In this document: in pieces, positions 1-10,719 of the stretch | Position numbering within the stretch: position 1 is the first letter of the stretch | Layout: every line of letters starts with the position of its first letter | Assembly: GCA_025617745.1 (NCBI GenBank) | Contig: CM046866.1 | Location: 14,577,725-14,641,724, forward strand | Length of the DNA: 64,000 nucleotides | Direction: 5' to 3' | Origin: Heliocidaris erythrogramma | Taxonomy: Eukaryota > Echinodermata > Echinoidea > Camarodonta > Echinometridae | Translations under genes and position numbers: made by a program | The notes under the pieces: model-generated | Databases searched by the model: none | What the model was told of the DNA's origin: nothing | Seen by the model: only the letters and a program-made list of their open reading frames with translations

Positions 1-20
1 AGCTATTGCGATGGAAATTT

Positions 21-75
21 GTCCGTCGTCCGTCGTGCGTCGTGCGTCGTCCGTCGTCCGTCGTCCGTCGTCCGT
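21..75. repeat. 7-bp minisatellite (GTCCGTC)n
   Basis: About eight tandem copies of a 7-bp unit, GTCCGTC or GTGCGTC, lie next to each other. The downstream 76-370 stretch, with CCCAGGGG-type palindromes and a repeated CTTCTTCTCCA word, looks like an interspersed repeat of unknown class. Confidence 0.85.
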
Positions 76-403
76 TAACTTTTTACATTTTCATCTTCTT
101 CTCCAAAACCCATGATGGAATTCAACCAAATTGGTAGGAATCATCCTTAGGGGTAGGGGACCCAAAGTTGCTAAAATGGTACATGTGGCCCCCAGGGGGG
201 CCCAGGGGGAGGGCCCCCAATTGTAAAAGCTATGTAAATTTCAAACATCTTCTTCTCCAGAACCAGGCATAGCTCAGACTTGGTATTTTGTATGGAGATA
301 CCTCTATAGATGAAGAATGAATGTTGTTCATGAAATTTCTCTGAGTGGCCCTATAGGGGCCCTGTGGGGGTAACATGCTGGAGGGGGGGGGGGGGGGGGG
401 GGG

Positions 404-903
404 NNNNNNNNNNNNNNNNNNNNNNNNNNNNNNNNNNNNNNNNNNNNNNNNNNNNNNNNNNNNNNNNNNNNNNNNNNNNNNNNNNNNNNNNNNNNNNNNN
501 NNNNNNNNNNNNNNNNNNNNNNNNNNNNNNNNNNNNNNNNNNNNNNNNNNNNNNNNNNNNNNNNNNNNNNNNNNNNNNNNNNNNNNNNNNNNNNNNNNNN
601 NNNNNNNNNNNNNNNNNNNNNNNNNNNNNNNNNNNNNNNNNNNNNNNNNNNNNNNNNNNNNNNNNNNNNNNNNNNNNNNNNNNNNNNNNNNNNNNNNNNN
701 NNNNNNNNNNNNNNNNNNNNNNNNNNNNNNNNNNNNNNNNNNNNNNNNNNNNNNNNNNNNNNNNNNNNNNNNNNNNNNNNNNNNNNNNNNNNNNNNNNNN
801 NNNNNNNNNNNNNNNNNNNNNNNNNNNNNNNNNNNNNNNNNNNNNNNNNNNNNNNNNNNNNNNNNNNNNNNNNNNNNNNNNNNNNNNNNNNNNNNNNNNN
901 NNN
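404..903. other. 500-base assembly gap
   Basis: Exactly 500 N, the usual placeholder length. The sequence enters the gap through a poly-G tract of more than 20 bases, which probably stopped the reads. Any open frame that crosses it is an artefact. Confidence 0.99.
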
Positions 904-1054
904 GACGTAATACTGCACTGTAACAGGGATGGGTGCAGGGAAGGGGGAATTTCCCTCTTCCCCCGCTTTTTCGCTCTCGCTTTTTTTTTTCTTGTTTAAT
1001 GGCTGAATAGGAGGGGCCATGGCTCCCCTGTGCCCCCTGTCTACGCCAGTGCGT

Positions 1055-2200
1055 ATATCCATGCATATAGCTAGAGGGAGCGATTTGATCTTGCTATGTT
1101 TCTGTGGTTTAAAGTAGAACACTAATGATTTTAAATACTGGCTTAATACTTATTATTGCATAGATGGCATAAATTAAACAAGGTTATCCAAATTTAAAGC
1201 TTTGAAACATTTGAATTAATGATTATTATCAATTATAAAACGGTAAAATACAGCCCCCGATATAGCAGCTGAAAAGCTCCTTGAACGCTGCTGAGATGTG
1301 TGACGACACAAGAGGGGCGAGTCCTGTTTAAGCAGACGATGTCCCATAACATTATACACATTTTTCAGTGCCTGTTTTGTCATCTCCTCTTCACTTATTT
1401 CTCTTACTTGACTAGCGTCAGTCTTAATGTTAGTCTGTTGCCTCACTCTTAACTTCGTGTATGGTATTATTTTGATGAAAAATGCAGCGTTAAAAAAATA
1501 AAGGAATCAGTCACTTGTAAACAAAATAAGACGCCATTGTATTTTCAGCTGCTTGCACCGGGCATTATCGGCGTTTCAAGAGGGAACGAATACCATCCAG
1601 CTATTATTCGCAGGGCTTTTCAATTTGAAAATGGGGTTTATTTCATTGCTCATTGACCCTTCTCCTGTGTATTTACAATCAAACGGTTTTATTTATCAGA
1701 ATCAGTTCACTTTCCCTTTTAGAATGGTGTGAAATAAGGCCATGTTTAAATGTACCAAACTCTTTATAATTTGATAAATAATTGCATTGCAATTACGTTC
1801 ATTCATTATGGGACGTCGTCTGCTTAAGCAGGATCGATCCCTCGTATGACGACATCAAAACATTGCTATATTTCTGGCGAATCCTCGGATATTCCACATG
1901 CTGAGAAGAGCTTTTATTTATGTTGTTTTTATAATCATCATATACGCAGTTGACATAAAACCTATACGATTGCCATCTGTAAGCTTCCCAATTTCTAGTG
2001 ATACATTAATTGCCATATTTGTGATTTTCTTCAGTGTTCTACTTTAATACTCGAGTGAAATTAAGGCCATGAAAACATAGCATGCATAATTAGCGGTACG
2101 TCCCTTTTAAAGGATACAAAAATGAGAAAAAAATGAATTTATGGTCATTTTCTTTTCAGGGGGATTGGGAGGACCGACGGATTGACTTTTCCCTACTTCT
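1055..2200. repeat. Interspersed repeat, copy 1, split by a transposon
   Basis: Bases 1055-1108 and 2048-2200 match, in order, the uninterrupted stretch at 3420-3660. Shared words are the ATCCATGCATA start, GGGAGCGATTTGATCTTG and the end GATTGACTTTTCCCTACT. The intact second copy shows the empty site of the element inserted here. Confidence 0.75.
1109..2047. mobile_element. Non-autonomous TTAA-target DNA transposon
   Basis: The ends are inverted copies of TTAAAGTAGAACACT, and TTAA is present on both sides, as expected for piggyBac- or Kolobok-type target duplication. The related repeat at 3420-3660 runs straight across the site. Inside, a second imperfect inverted repeat of about 50 bp lies at 1295-1350 and 1803-1856. 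No transposase frame is visible; the 76-codon minus-strand frame at 1216-1446 is not recognisable. The left end of another copy lies at 9951-10043. The superfamily is not settled. Confidence 0.65.
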
Positions 2201-2422
2201 AAAACTCGGTCGCTTCGCTCACTCGCATAATTTCGTTCAAATTCCAATTGACTCTAATTTCTTCTTTTTTTTTTTCTTTCTTTTTTTTTTTTTTTCTTTT
2301 TTTTTGGGGGGGGGGGGGAATCTGCCGCTGTGTCGCGTTGCTCCCTCGCTCATATCATAACTCCGGGTTATGTGCATCAAAACTCACGTAGTGTCATCAT
2401 TTCTAAATTTAAAACGCTCATT

Positions 2423-2680
2423 AGAGGTGTTGTGGATCAGTGGATAAGTCCCCGGACTGTGAACCACGGGGTCCGGGGTTCGAATCCCACCGCAGCACTA
2501 GCGTTCTTTGACGTTAATCTACATTTGCCACTCTCCACCCAGGTGTTAAATAGGTACCCGGTAGGATGGGGAAAGTTAATGCCCTTTGCTTAGCATGTGT
2601 GCGCTTAACAGGCGACTGGCTGGAATGCTCCCCAGGGAGTGGAGAATGTGCATACATTGTGTGCGGACTAATACCCCCCC
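2423..2680 (+). mobile_element. tRNA-derived SINE, copy 1
   Basis: A tRNA-like head is followed by an unrelated body. The A box TGGATCAGTGG is at 2433-2443 and the B box GGTTCGAATCC at 2477-2487. The acceptor arms (GTGTTGT and GCAGCAC) can pair using G-U wobbles, and the anticodon loop reads CTGTGAA. The body recurs at 6893-7152. This copy loses the family's 3' tail at a poly-C tract near 2675-2692. Confidence 0.8.
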
Positions 2681-2751
2681 CCCCCCCCCCCCGGCGACCA
2701 CCGTGAAACCATAAAGTTACATACCGTGACACTAAACTGTGTGTATGTATA

Positions 2752-2789
2752 ACCAAGGAGTTATCACGGACCTGTGATAACTTCTTGGT
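2752..2789. repeat. Perfect-looking 16-bp-arm hairpin
   Basis: ACCAAGGAGTTATCAC and GTGATAACTTCTTGGT flank a 6-base loop and differ at one position. It lies between the SINE and the next repeat. It may be the core of a small inverted-repeat element; no function is evident. Confidence 0.7.
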
Positions 2790-2903
2790 ATAACTCTATG
2801 CGTAGCTGTACATGTCCTTGTGCGCTGTGCGAATGAATAACGCGTGTGAAGCCATACATGCGGATATGGCCTTGGAGTCTATGCTTGAAGTATACACACG
2901 TTT

Positions 2904-3240
2904 CGCGGTTCTAATTACTCCCTGCGGAAATTCAATGTTTAAAAATGAATTTATGAAATATGGACAGCACGTCCATGACCCCTCAAGGTCATGGTCAAAA
3001 ATGACTACTAGCTTTTTGAAGAACTGAAAGGGGCCCAAAATCGAAAATTTTTCGACCCCTGCCTGGCGCCCACGGTTCCCACCACTCTAAGAACCATTCC
3101 CCGCCCGTGGGTACTAAAAGGCGGGGACCGAAAGGGCCAGGGGAGGCGCCTATTCAAACCAAAAAAGGCCCAAATCCTTAGCGTAATATATATATAGATA
3201 TATAGATAGAAGACTAGCAGAAGCAGCCCGTGGACATCCA
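2904..3240. repeat. Two-copy interspersed repeat, copy A
   Basis: Aligns by eye with 8518-8765: TTCAATGTTTA, CCCGCCCGTGGGTAC, GGCGCCTATTC and CCCAAATCCTTAG occur in the same order in both. Both copies end in an AT run and a small palindrome, CCCGTGGACATCCACGGG here. Bases 2965-3062 also match one arm of the palindrome at 7755-7968. The class is unknown. Confidence 0.75.
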
Positions 3241-3419
3241 CGGGGGCTAGCTGTGTTTATGATTAATTACCGTACCGTATATTGTCACAATAATCAAGTG
3301 AATAATAAAAAAGTCGGGTAAAGTTGTTTTTTTTTGCCAAGAAGTATTTACAACATGTAAGTATGTGTTATTTATTCTGAAGAAAATACATGATATGCAT
3401 ATAACTATGTTCGAGTAAA

Positions 3420-3660
3420 TTTATATCCATGCATAGAGCTACAGGGAGCGATTTGATCTTGCCATATTTCTGTGGTTTTATACTCAGAGAAATGAAGGCC
3501 ATGAGAACATAACTTGCATAATTAGCAGTTTGTCCCTTGTAAAGGATGCAAAAATGAGGGGGGGGGGGAAGAATTTAAAGTTGTCATTTTCTTTTCAGGG
3601 GGATTATTGCCTCCATATATGGGTCTTGGGAGAACCGATGGATTGACTTTTCCCTACTAC
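3420..3660. repeat. Interspersed repeat, copy 2 (uninterrupted)
   Basis: The intact counterpart of the repeat split at 1055-2200. It has gained a short poly-G run near 3558. A poly-C/G stretch follows to 3780 with no gene. Confidence 0.7.
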
Positions 3661-4149
3661 CCTCCCGTCACCCCCAGCGCGAGGGGAGACGGAATTAATA
3701 ACCTATACGTATTAATATCATAGTGGAAATATTTTCGAAGGACATTTTGGTGGTGGATCTCCTAGACCTCCCCTCCCCCGAATGATGTCTACAAATCGGC
3801 TTAGTCTGTCATATGTGTTCTGAAGAAAATACATTTTCATCTTGATGAAGACTAAATGATATAAAGACTATAAAGACTATAACCTTTCCCTTGCTCGCAA
3901 ATTTTTCTGGATTAATACTTGATTTTCTGTTTTTTAGTGGTGACCTGGTGACCTGACTTATGAGAGTAAACTCTGCAGATCCAGCTTTTGCTTTGCCGCT
4001 TCGATAGTGGATCACTATTGGTAAGCAGATTTTTGGGGCTTTTTCTCTCACATTATAGCTCCGCACAACTAACACTAGAATAGCACATACGCAGTTTCGT
4101 ATTTCCCGCCAAATTGGCAAGGGTCACTATATATCTTATACCCCCTATT

Positions 4150-4561
4150 ACCAGAGGACTCTGCATCGGGCACCCCGGGCACAGATTTTGAGGGAGATTT
4201 TCAGACTGTTGGGCAATCTAGAAGACGCATGAAAAAGCGAAAAAATACGCGAGGGAAGCCAAAGCGTGGAAAATTTTTCGCTAAGGGCGGACTCATCATC
4301 TGAAAAAGAATTCCAGGACAATACTGTCTTTCGTACCCCAACAGCCGACACCAAATCACCAAACCTGAAAGTTTTCATCAACCCAATTGACAGAGAGAAA
4401 AAAGAGAATTTCTTGAACACAGCCACCAATGAAGAGTTGATCATCTTTTTTGTCAGACTTCTGGTCAACGTTGTTTAAGACCAGTCAGAGGCGGAGGTCT
4501 TGTCTTTTATCAAGGCAGCCGCTGAACGACTTTTGCTTGTAAACCAAGCACAAGTGAGTTA
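4150..4561 (+). pseudogene. LINE ORF1 C-terminal remnant
   Basis: Translates to a basic, Ser/Arg/Lys-rich stretch followed by a segment (FINPIDREKKENFL, then an AAAERLLLVNQAQVS end) comparable in position to the ORF1 tail of copy 2. It contains one in-frame stop near 4478. Its stop codon overlaps the ORF2 ATG region by a few bases, the arrangement expected of two-ORF LINEs. Confidence 0.55.
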
Positions 4562-4573
4562 ATCAAACTCGTC

Positions 4574-6860
4574 ATGTTCGCGCTTCTAATAGTGCAATGG
4601 AATGCGCAGGGCAAGTACGGGCATGGGGAAGAACTGATTCGTTATCTAAACGCAAAAAGAATGAAACTGTACATTTATTATGTTTACAAGAAACTTGGTA
4701 TACAGACAACCATGCAATTGAAATCCCCAATTATACATTTCTAGAAGCAGGAACACCCAACGAAGAGGTGGATGTGCCTTTTACGTTCATAACTCTTTAA
4801 ATTATGATTATCCATGCCTGGAGACAAGCACTGAAATGCAATTGATAAATATACACCTAGATATCTCTGTTATTTCGATAGTTAATTCTTATAATCCATG
4901 CAAAAAGTTAGAGGAAAGCGATATGAATTTACTGTTGCATCACGTAAAAGAACCTACAAAATTGATAATATTAGGGGATTTTCAACTCACTCGGTGGGGA
5001 AGTGCGAAGGCTGACAGCAACCGGAATTTAATTGAAAAACTTCCTCATACAAAATGATATGTTTGTCTTGAATGATGGTTCCGGGACCAGAATGGACCCC
5101 CACACAGGTAAATTATCTTGCCTTGATTTATCAATTACCTCCTCGTCTTTAGCAAATAAATGTGAGTGGCAAGGTTTACAAGATAAACTTGGCAGTGACC
5201 ATTTTCCCGTCAAAATGGATATATATTTTAGAAAACAAAATTTAACATGTGACCCAAACAACTATCCAACTAAGTGGTCCTTCAGAAATATGAACTGGAA
5301 ACATTTTGTGAGAACATGCGAAAAACATTTGAAATCTGATTCCTGTAACAAATTAGATTCACCTTCGACCTATAACCTTTTCATGAAGTGTATTATAGCT
5401 GCTCTTCATGAGTCTGCTCCACAGTCCAGAAAACATAAACAAAATCCAGTCCCTTGGTGGAGAAAGAAATAAGGCTAAAAACAAGTTAAGAAAATATCCA
5501 TGTCAAGAGAATCTTAAGACCTACAAGAAAGCAGAAGCTCAACGCACTATCAGACAGGCCAAAAAGAAATATTGGAATACCTATAGTGCTAAATTAGATC
5601 CGTTTACACCACTCTCACACATTTGGCGCTTCGTAAAGAGATTAAATGGTCTGCAAACCAAAGCAGCGAATAATATGTCTGTCTTGGTGGTTGATAATAA
5701 GACCATGAGTGACAATAAAGAGAAAGCAGGCGAATTCGCAAGTATTTTATTTTTACTGGGGAAAATAAAACCAACAACAGAATAGATGTAGAAATATACA
5801 AAGCATTCAATACTCTCCCCTTAAAGGAAACGGGACATATGAAATTGGCAATTAATGAAAACTTCAAAATGAAGGAACTGGAAAGTGTCTTAGAGACAAA
5901 ACACACTTCAGCTCCTGGTGAGGACAACATAGGCTATCAAGTTTATAAGAACTTTCCAGTAATTGCTAAAGAAAAGATGCTTCTTTTAATCAATCAAATT
6001 TGGGAAACCGGGGAAATCCCGGCACCGTGTAAACACTCTATACTGACTCCCATCTTAAAACAAAATAAAGACCCCACGAAAACAGTTTCATATCGTCCCA
6101 TTGCCTTAACATCATGTTTTATGAAAGACTACATTTTTTTCTTGAAAAGCATGATTTGTTATCCTCAATACAGATTTCGAAAGGGACGATGCACTGTAGA
6201 TAAAATCGTACACCTAGTAAATTAAATACAAAAGAACTTGGAAACTAGACTTAGAGAAGGCATTTGATTTCATGTGGACCAAATGACTTTTAGTCAAATT
6301 AAGTAAGCTTGGACTCAAAGGTAATTCTCTATCTGCACAGTCTTTTAACACAGCGTACATTTCAGGTACGAATAGGAAGACAACTCTCTCGTACTATGGA
6401 AACAAATAAGGTCTTCCGCAAGGTAGTACCCTTAGTCCGGAATTGTTCAATATAATGCTACATGATATACCTGCCTCATCCAATGTGCATAATTTGCTAT
6501 ATGCAGATGATTGTGTAATCTGGAACTCTGGAAGCGATCTTTAAAGAGAAACTAGCAAATATATTCAGAAATTTAAATGTACTGAAGGAATGGTTCTTGT
6601 CATGGGGTTTAAAAATATCTCATAAGAAAACAGTCCTTGTACTGTTCTCCCGCTCGAATAAAGAAGAACACTTCCAGATATCTCTTAACAAGAAAATTCT
6701 TGCTCCTCGAAAGGAACACAAATATTTAGGTGTCAAAGGTGCAAGAAGAAAATAAATATCCTGAAATGTATTGCTTACGCTAAATTTTGTAACAATGTTC
6801 AAGAAATTTTACAAGTTTATAGAGCTATTATACGTTCCCTTATTGACTACGCAGGCGAAG
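4574..6860 (+). pseudogene. LINE ORF2: endonuclease and reverse transcriptase, decayed
   Basis: The start codon at 4574 opens MFALLIVQWNAQG, the first APE endonuclease motif. LQETW gives the catalytic Glu, IILGDF the Asp motif (the usual Asn after it reads Gln), and SDH the catalytic His near 5196-5204. The reverse transcriptase begins at about 5839 (SAPGEDNI), continues with ILTPILKQNKDP and SYRPIALTS, and has the YADD active site at 6500-6511. Known role of the family: nicks target DNA and primes cDNA synthesis on it. The frame is broken repeatedly (for example before 4836, at 5472, 5785 and 6225), so this is a fossil. Confidence 0.85.
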
Positions 6861-6892
6861 CGTATGACTCCGCATCTACAAACATAAAGAAC

Positions 6893-7152
6893 CCCGAGGT
6901 CCGGTTTCGAATCCCACCGCAGCACTAGCGTCCTTTGGCAAGACGTTAATCTACATTTGCCACTCTCCACCCAGGTGTAAATGGGTACCCGGTAGGATGC
7001 GAAATGTCGTTTGCTTAGCATGTGGCGCTTTACAGCGACTGGCTGGAATACTCCCCAGGGAGCGGATAAAGTGCACACATTGTGTGCGGGCATGTCAGAA
7101 TCCAATGACCGGGGTAATAATATATCTGTAAAGCGCTTAGAAACACAACCAT
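6893..7152 (+). mobile_element. SINE fragment, copy 2, embedded in LINE copy 1
   Basis: Starts inside the tRNA-like head at the B box (TTTCGAATCCC) and continues through the same body as the SINE at 2.4 kb. It then has the family's 3' part CTGTAAAGCGCTTAGAAACA. Neither the A box nor the microsatellite tail is present. LINE sequence lies directly on both sides. Its 3' end pairs with the minus-strand SINE tail at 63058-63165. Confidence 0.8.
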
Positions 7153-7336
7153 GGGCAACATTGGGCTAAATCAGAACCTTCTACTTTTAAATACGCACGA
7201 AACGGGTCTGTGTGATAGCTGTGGAATGCCAGAAACTACCACACACTTTCTAATCAAATGCCTCAGATATATAATAGAACGGACAATGCTATTATTTGAA
7301 ACTGTCAGGAGGAAAGGAACATTGAATGATTATTAA
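7151..7336 (+). pseudogene. LINE ORF2 C-terminal Cys/His segment
   Basis: The frame contains CDSCGMPETTTHFLIKC, the CX2C-X7-H-X4-C zinc-like motif at the end of ORF2 in RNase-H-bearing I-group LINEs (CG...ET..H.L..C). This is the end of LINE copy 1 after the SINE fragment. The RNase H region expected before it is absent. Confidence 0.7.
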
Positions 7337-7539
7337 GCTCATCAGAGTATCTACACCAAAAACCATTAGTGGCCTTCGTAAGAGATTCACGTAGATTCAC
7401 TTACCTATAAAGTTGGAGCACTTTGTCTTTATCTATAGAAGAAAACCTTTGTCCAGAGAAATTATGTACATTGTATTCCATACAGTATGACAAATGTTCC
7501 GTCATACTTCGCTTGAATTATAACTACACCATATATCAT

Positions 7540-7720
7540 TATCATAATAGTATTATGCTATTATTATTACTATATTTATATTACACTATACTATATTATG
7601 GTGCATTACGTTAATATGCACCATGTTATATTATATTATATTATATTACATCATAATTATATCATACCCTAGTATTTACATTACCCTGTGTTATCTTATG
7701 ATATCATATTATGGCATATA
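7540..7720. repeat. TA-rich tract with internal hairpin
   Basis: A run of TATTA/TATAT words. ATGGTGCAT and ATGCACCAT around 7599-7625 form an inverted pair. No coding signal. Confidence 0.6.
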
Positions 7721-7754
7721 CTTATGGATGACAGGAAAATTTATGTGTAAAAAG

Positions 7755-7968
7755 ACCTTGACCCCTCAAAAATGGTCAAAAATGGCGCCAAAAATGACTA
7801 CTATCTTTTTGAAGAAGTGAAAGTGGCCCAAAATCGAAAATTTTTTTCGTCCCCTGCCTGGTCAAGGTCATCACAGCATTAAATTTTCGATTTTGGACCA
7901 CTTTCACTTCTTCAAAAAGATAGTGTTCATTTTTGGCGCCATTTGGCGCCATTTTTGACCGTGACCTT
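7755..7968. repeat. Long palindrome, arms of about 85 bp
   Basis: The arms at 7763-7850 and 7882-7968 are inverted copies, containing TTGGCGCCATTTTTGACC, CTATCTTTTTGAAGAAGTGA and CCAAAATCGAAAATTT. The spacer is about 30 bp. One arm also occurs within the repeat at 2904-3240. Probably a foldback element. Confidence 0.8.
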
Positions 7969-8517
7969 CCTGATCACTGTACGTCTAGCTGTTTGATCAT
8001 ACAAATAGTAATATATTAGATATAAGAAAATTTTGTTGAAATATATGTATATATTATATTATATAGTTAGGTCGAGAGTAAAGCATGCACAGTATTGGCT
8101 AGGAAACATATACTACTAACTGCACCATAGGACAAACGCCCAGAATGTCTGCCAAAAATTTATTTTGAAAAGTAATCATCCAGAATTATATGTACATATA
8201 TACCAGTATTAGTAAGTATTTTGTTTCATGTTTTTCTTTCCGGGAAGGAGACGTTCCTACTGATAGGCATCGCATTATCCTGACCGGTTGTAATTGTGAT
8301 TACTTCATTGAATTCTGGTATTATATTCATGCATTGTTCATACTTCGATAATATTCACTATTGATTGTGATGTATGATTGTAATTTGTTCAAGAAAAACA
8401 AGGGTGGAAAAAATTAATTCAATCAAAATCAAATCAAAATACACCAATTGAAGTTTCTCCCCTTCACAGGTAAACGGTATGGGTTAGGGCATCACAGAAG
8501 GTACTTTTTCGTGCGTA

Positions 8518-8765
8518 CGGCAGAATTATTACTCCCTCCGGGAATTCAATGTTTAGAAATGAATTTATTAAATATGAACGGCACGTCAGCCCTTAAAAAG
8601 TGCCTCCCAACCCTCTAAGAACCATTTCCCGCCCGTGGGTACCAAAAGGTGGGGACTGAAAGAGCCAGGATAGGCGCCTATTCGAACCCCCAAAAGGCCC
8701 AAATCCTTAGGGTAATATATATATATATATATATAGATCTAGCGCAACCCGTGGAAATTCCACGT
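8518..8765. repeat. Two-copy interspersed repeat, copy B
   Basis: Counterpart of 2904-3240. It lacks the inner segment with the AAATCGAAAATTT word, and ends in an (AT)n run and CCCGTGGAAATTCCACG. Confidence 0.75.
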
Positions 8766-8933
8766 GTTTTTGAAAGAAATTTTAGGATGGGCATTGTGGT
8801 GTTTGGGGATCAATTAAGATTGGTTGTTGTATGTTTCCTTTTTTTCTGTTATTTTTTTCTGTTTTTTTTGTTTGTTGTTGTTGCAAATTTTGCTGCAGCA
8901 TGTATGCCCGTATATTTTTACACATATACGTAT

Positions 8934-9350
8934 CAAGTGGCGGACTCAGGGGGGCCTCGGCCCCTACCCCCTCCCCCCTGGTGGGAATTTCTGAAAAAGT
9001 CACAGAAAAATTTGTACAAAAAATGTGTTGCCCCCCCCCCCCCAACCCCCCCCCCCCCCCTTGGCCTCAAGGAGGAGGGGGGGGGGGTGCTTTGAGTGAT
9101 GGGTTTTGTTTTTTGTTTTTAACTTTTCACATATTTTTTTGATGGGAAAGTCGGAAATGGTGGTGACTTTTGACCTTTTATTTCTTTTTCTTTTTTACTT
9201 ATTTTTACTTGACTGTCAAAAAAATTTTCGACGGGAAAGTTGGAAATGGTGGTGACCTTTTACCTTTTTTGGGGGGGGGGGATTTTTGAAGAAAAAGTGG
9301 GTCTTTTGGGGGGCCCCACTTTCTTGGAAAATCCTGCACCTGCCACTGCC
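8934..9350. mobile_element. Probable hAT-like poly-C/poly-G element
   Basis: Left end AAGTGGCGGACTCAGG and right end CCTGCACCTGCCACTG are imperfect inverted copies of the GTGGCGGA...CAGG terminus, which has a clear 8-bp TSD in the element at 36817-37079. The interior has C runs of 12-18 near 9030-9060 and a 40-bp direct repeat (GGGAAAGT.GGAAATGGTGG) at 9142 and 9232. I could not find a clean target duplication. Confidence 0.5.
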
Positions 9351-9469
9351 ATATCATCTTTAAGAAAAGAAATTTTTATTTTGAGGTTGTTTTCCCGTTT
9401 TGCATGTTTAGTTAAAAAGTTTAAAGATAGTAGGGGATATTGAAAAGTTGATTTTAAAAAGACAGAGGG

Positions 9470-9860
9470 AGAAATACACATGAAAAATGACAGGTAGACG
9501 AAATTGAAATAAAAGAAAGAGAGAGATGAAGATTTAGTATATGGTTGGGATATTATGTAAAGATTGAGAGACAGATAGAAACATAATTAGGGACAATAGG
9601 GAGAGGGAGAAAATGAAAGAAAAGGAGAGGAGATAAAGAGAGTGAGGAAGGGTGAGGCAATGAGGGAAGGAAGATAGTGGCGGTTGATGTAATAGAAGGT
9701 ATAGTTTTAGTTTCATTTAGAATAGTATTAGAGGAAGGAAGGGTAGGAGTTTAGAGGTAGAAACATAAAAGAGAGAGAGGAGACAGACATAGAGAGTGAG
9801 AGAGAGAGAATGATAGATGGTAGTGGTGTGGAAAGAAGATTGAGGTAAACATGGAATTGT
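9470..9860 (+). repeat. Purine-rich low-complexity tract
   Basis: Mostly GAGA/GGAA words on the plus strand. No gene. Confidence 0.7.
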
Positions 9861-9950
9861 CAAGAAATAGAGTTGTTTTGACAATGTTTTGACAATGACT
9901 ATGACTACTACAAAATCAAACTCAAGAAGAAAAAAAAAAAATATATATAT

Positions 9951-10043
9951 ATTAAAGTAGAACTTTTATGATTTTAAATGTTGGCTTAATACTTATTATT
10001 GCATAGATGGCATAAATTAAACAAGGTTATCCAAATTCAACGC
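9951..10043. mobile_element. Left end of a TTAA-type element
   Basis: About 90 bp matching the start of the element at 1109: TTAAAGTAGAAC, then CTTAATACTTATTATTGCATAG and GGTTATCCAAATT. No matching right end was seen, so it is truncated. Confidence 0.65.
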
Positions 10044-10139
10044 TTGTATACGTTCAAACACACATGTAGGACACCATGTTTCAATATGCTTGGTATTTGA
10101 CTAATCAAGTTAACAACAATGACAAAAATATGAGCATAC

Positions 10140-10376
10140 CCTTGCAAGTGTGTTCTCGTGCAATCCATTCAAAAGCCATAGTAGTTCGCCTGAAGGATTG
10201 TTCAATACCAACGCCCCTGTGCCAAGGCCATACATCTTTGCAACAACTTCATGATCAGATCTTTCGGCAATGGTGATACTGAATGTATCAAGACTCTTAC
10301 AATGCCCTAACGCCAATGCCACATTGTAGCCAGCGCCTTTGGGTAACGAAGGAAGCCATATTTGCAGAACCTTCAC
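10140..10376 (-). CDS. NLR gene, leucine-rich exon (partial gene, most downstream exon seen)
   Basis: A 79-codon exon between an acceptor (TATTTCAG) and a donor (GTATGC), in phase 0 at both ends. It encodes VKVLQIWLPSLPKG... and ends in WLLNGLHENTLAR. It resembles the exon at 13727-13939, which ends RVFTGLHEAVLEK, so the two look like copies of one exon type in a leucine-rich C-terminal region. It lies downstream of the NACHT exon on the same strand, with compatible phase. Known role of such regions in NLRs is ligand sensing and autoinhibition; that is inference here. No terminal exon or poly-A site was recognised further left, so the gene's 3' end is not placed. Confidence 0.6.
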
Positions 10377-10719
10377 CTGAAATAGCGAGCAAGAAATAAA
10401 ACAACTTGGTACCAATGGAAATGTATATAATTATGTAAAATGTGGAGACCATGAGCAAAGTCTACTTGCGTGATGTGCTAATCATCGACATTATGCAGCT
10501 AAATTGCTATAACAGGAAAAATAACCACTCCGTTTGATCTTCATATTATACATCTATCTCTAACCATCAGTGTAGTAAATTGACGCGAAAGCGTTATAAC
10601 GGTTTAGCGTTAAATTTGCTGATTGGTACGCAAGCCCCGAACAGCAAGGTCATACGGTAGAGTGATTTTCCTAGTCTCTTATTAGTCGTTCGCCCGTATT
10701 TGAAGCAAAAGTTGTGAAT

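Larger units (their letters stand above)
4140..7400 (+). mobile_element. LINE copy 1 (I/Jockey-like), 5'-truncated and decayed
   Basis: A non-LTR retrotransposon with the tail of ORF1, an APE-type endonuclease, a reverse transcriptase and a C-terminal Cys/His stretch, in that order. It is related to LINE copy 2 at 27.4-40.8 kb: both have QWNAQG, the YNPCKK motif and YADD. The start lies inside ORF1 and no 5' UTR is seen. Several stops and frame changes show it is inactive. Roughly 300 codons between the reverse transcriptase and the C-terminus are missing, and a SINE fragment occupies that place. The family is probably of the I/Nimb/Jockey group, from ORF1 zinc knuckles in copy 2 and the late CX2C...H...C motif here. 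Confidence 0.85.

Noticed and set aside
230-1122. Open frames crossing the N blocks (also at 58916-59529)
   Set aside because: They exist only because N is translated as X; the flanking residues are low-complexity.
1216-1446. 76-codon minus-strand frame beginning MRQQTNIKTDAS
   Set aside because: Lies inside a TTAA-type transposon across its inner inverted repeat. No recognised domain.
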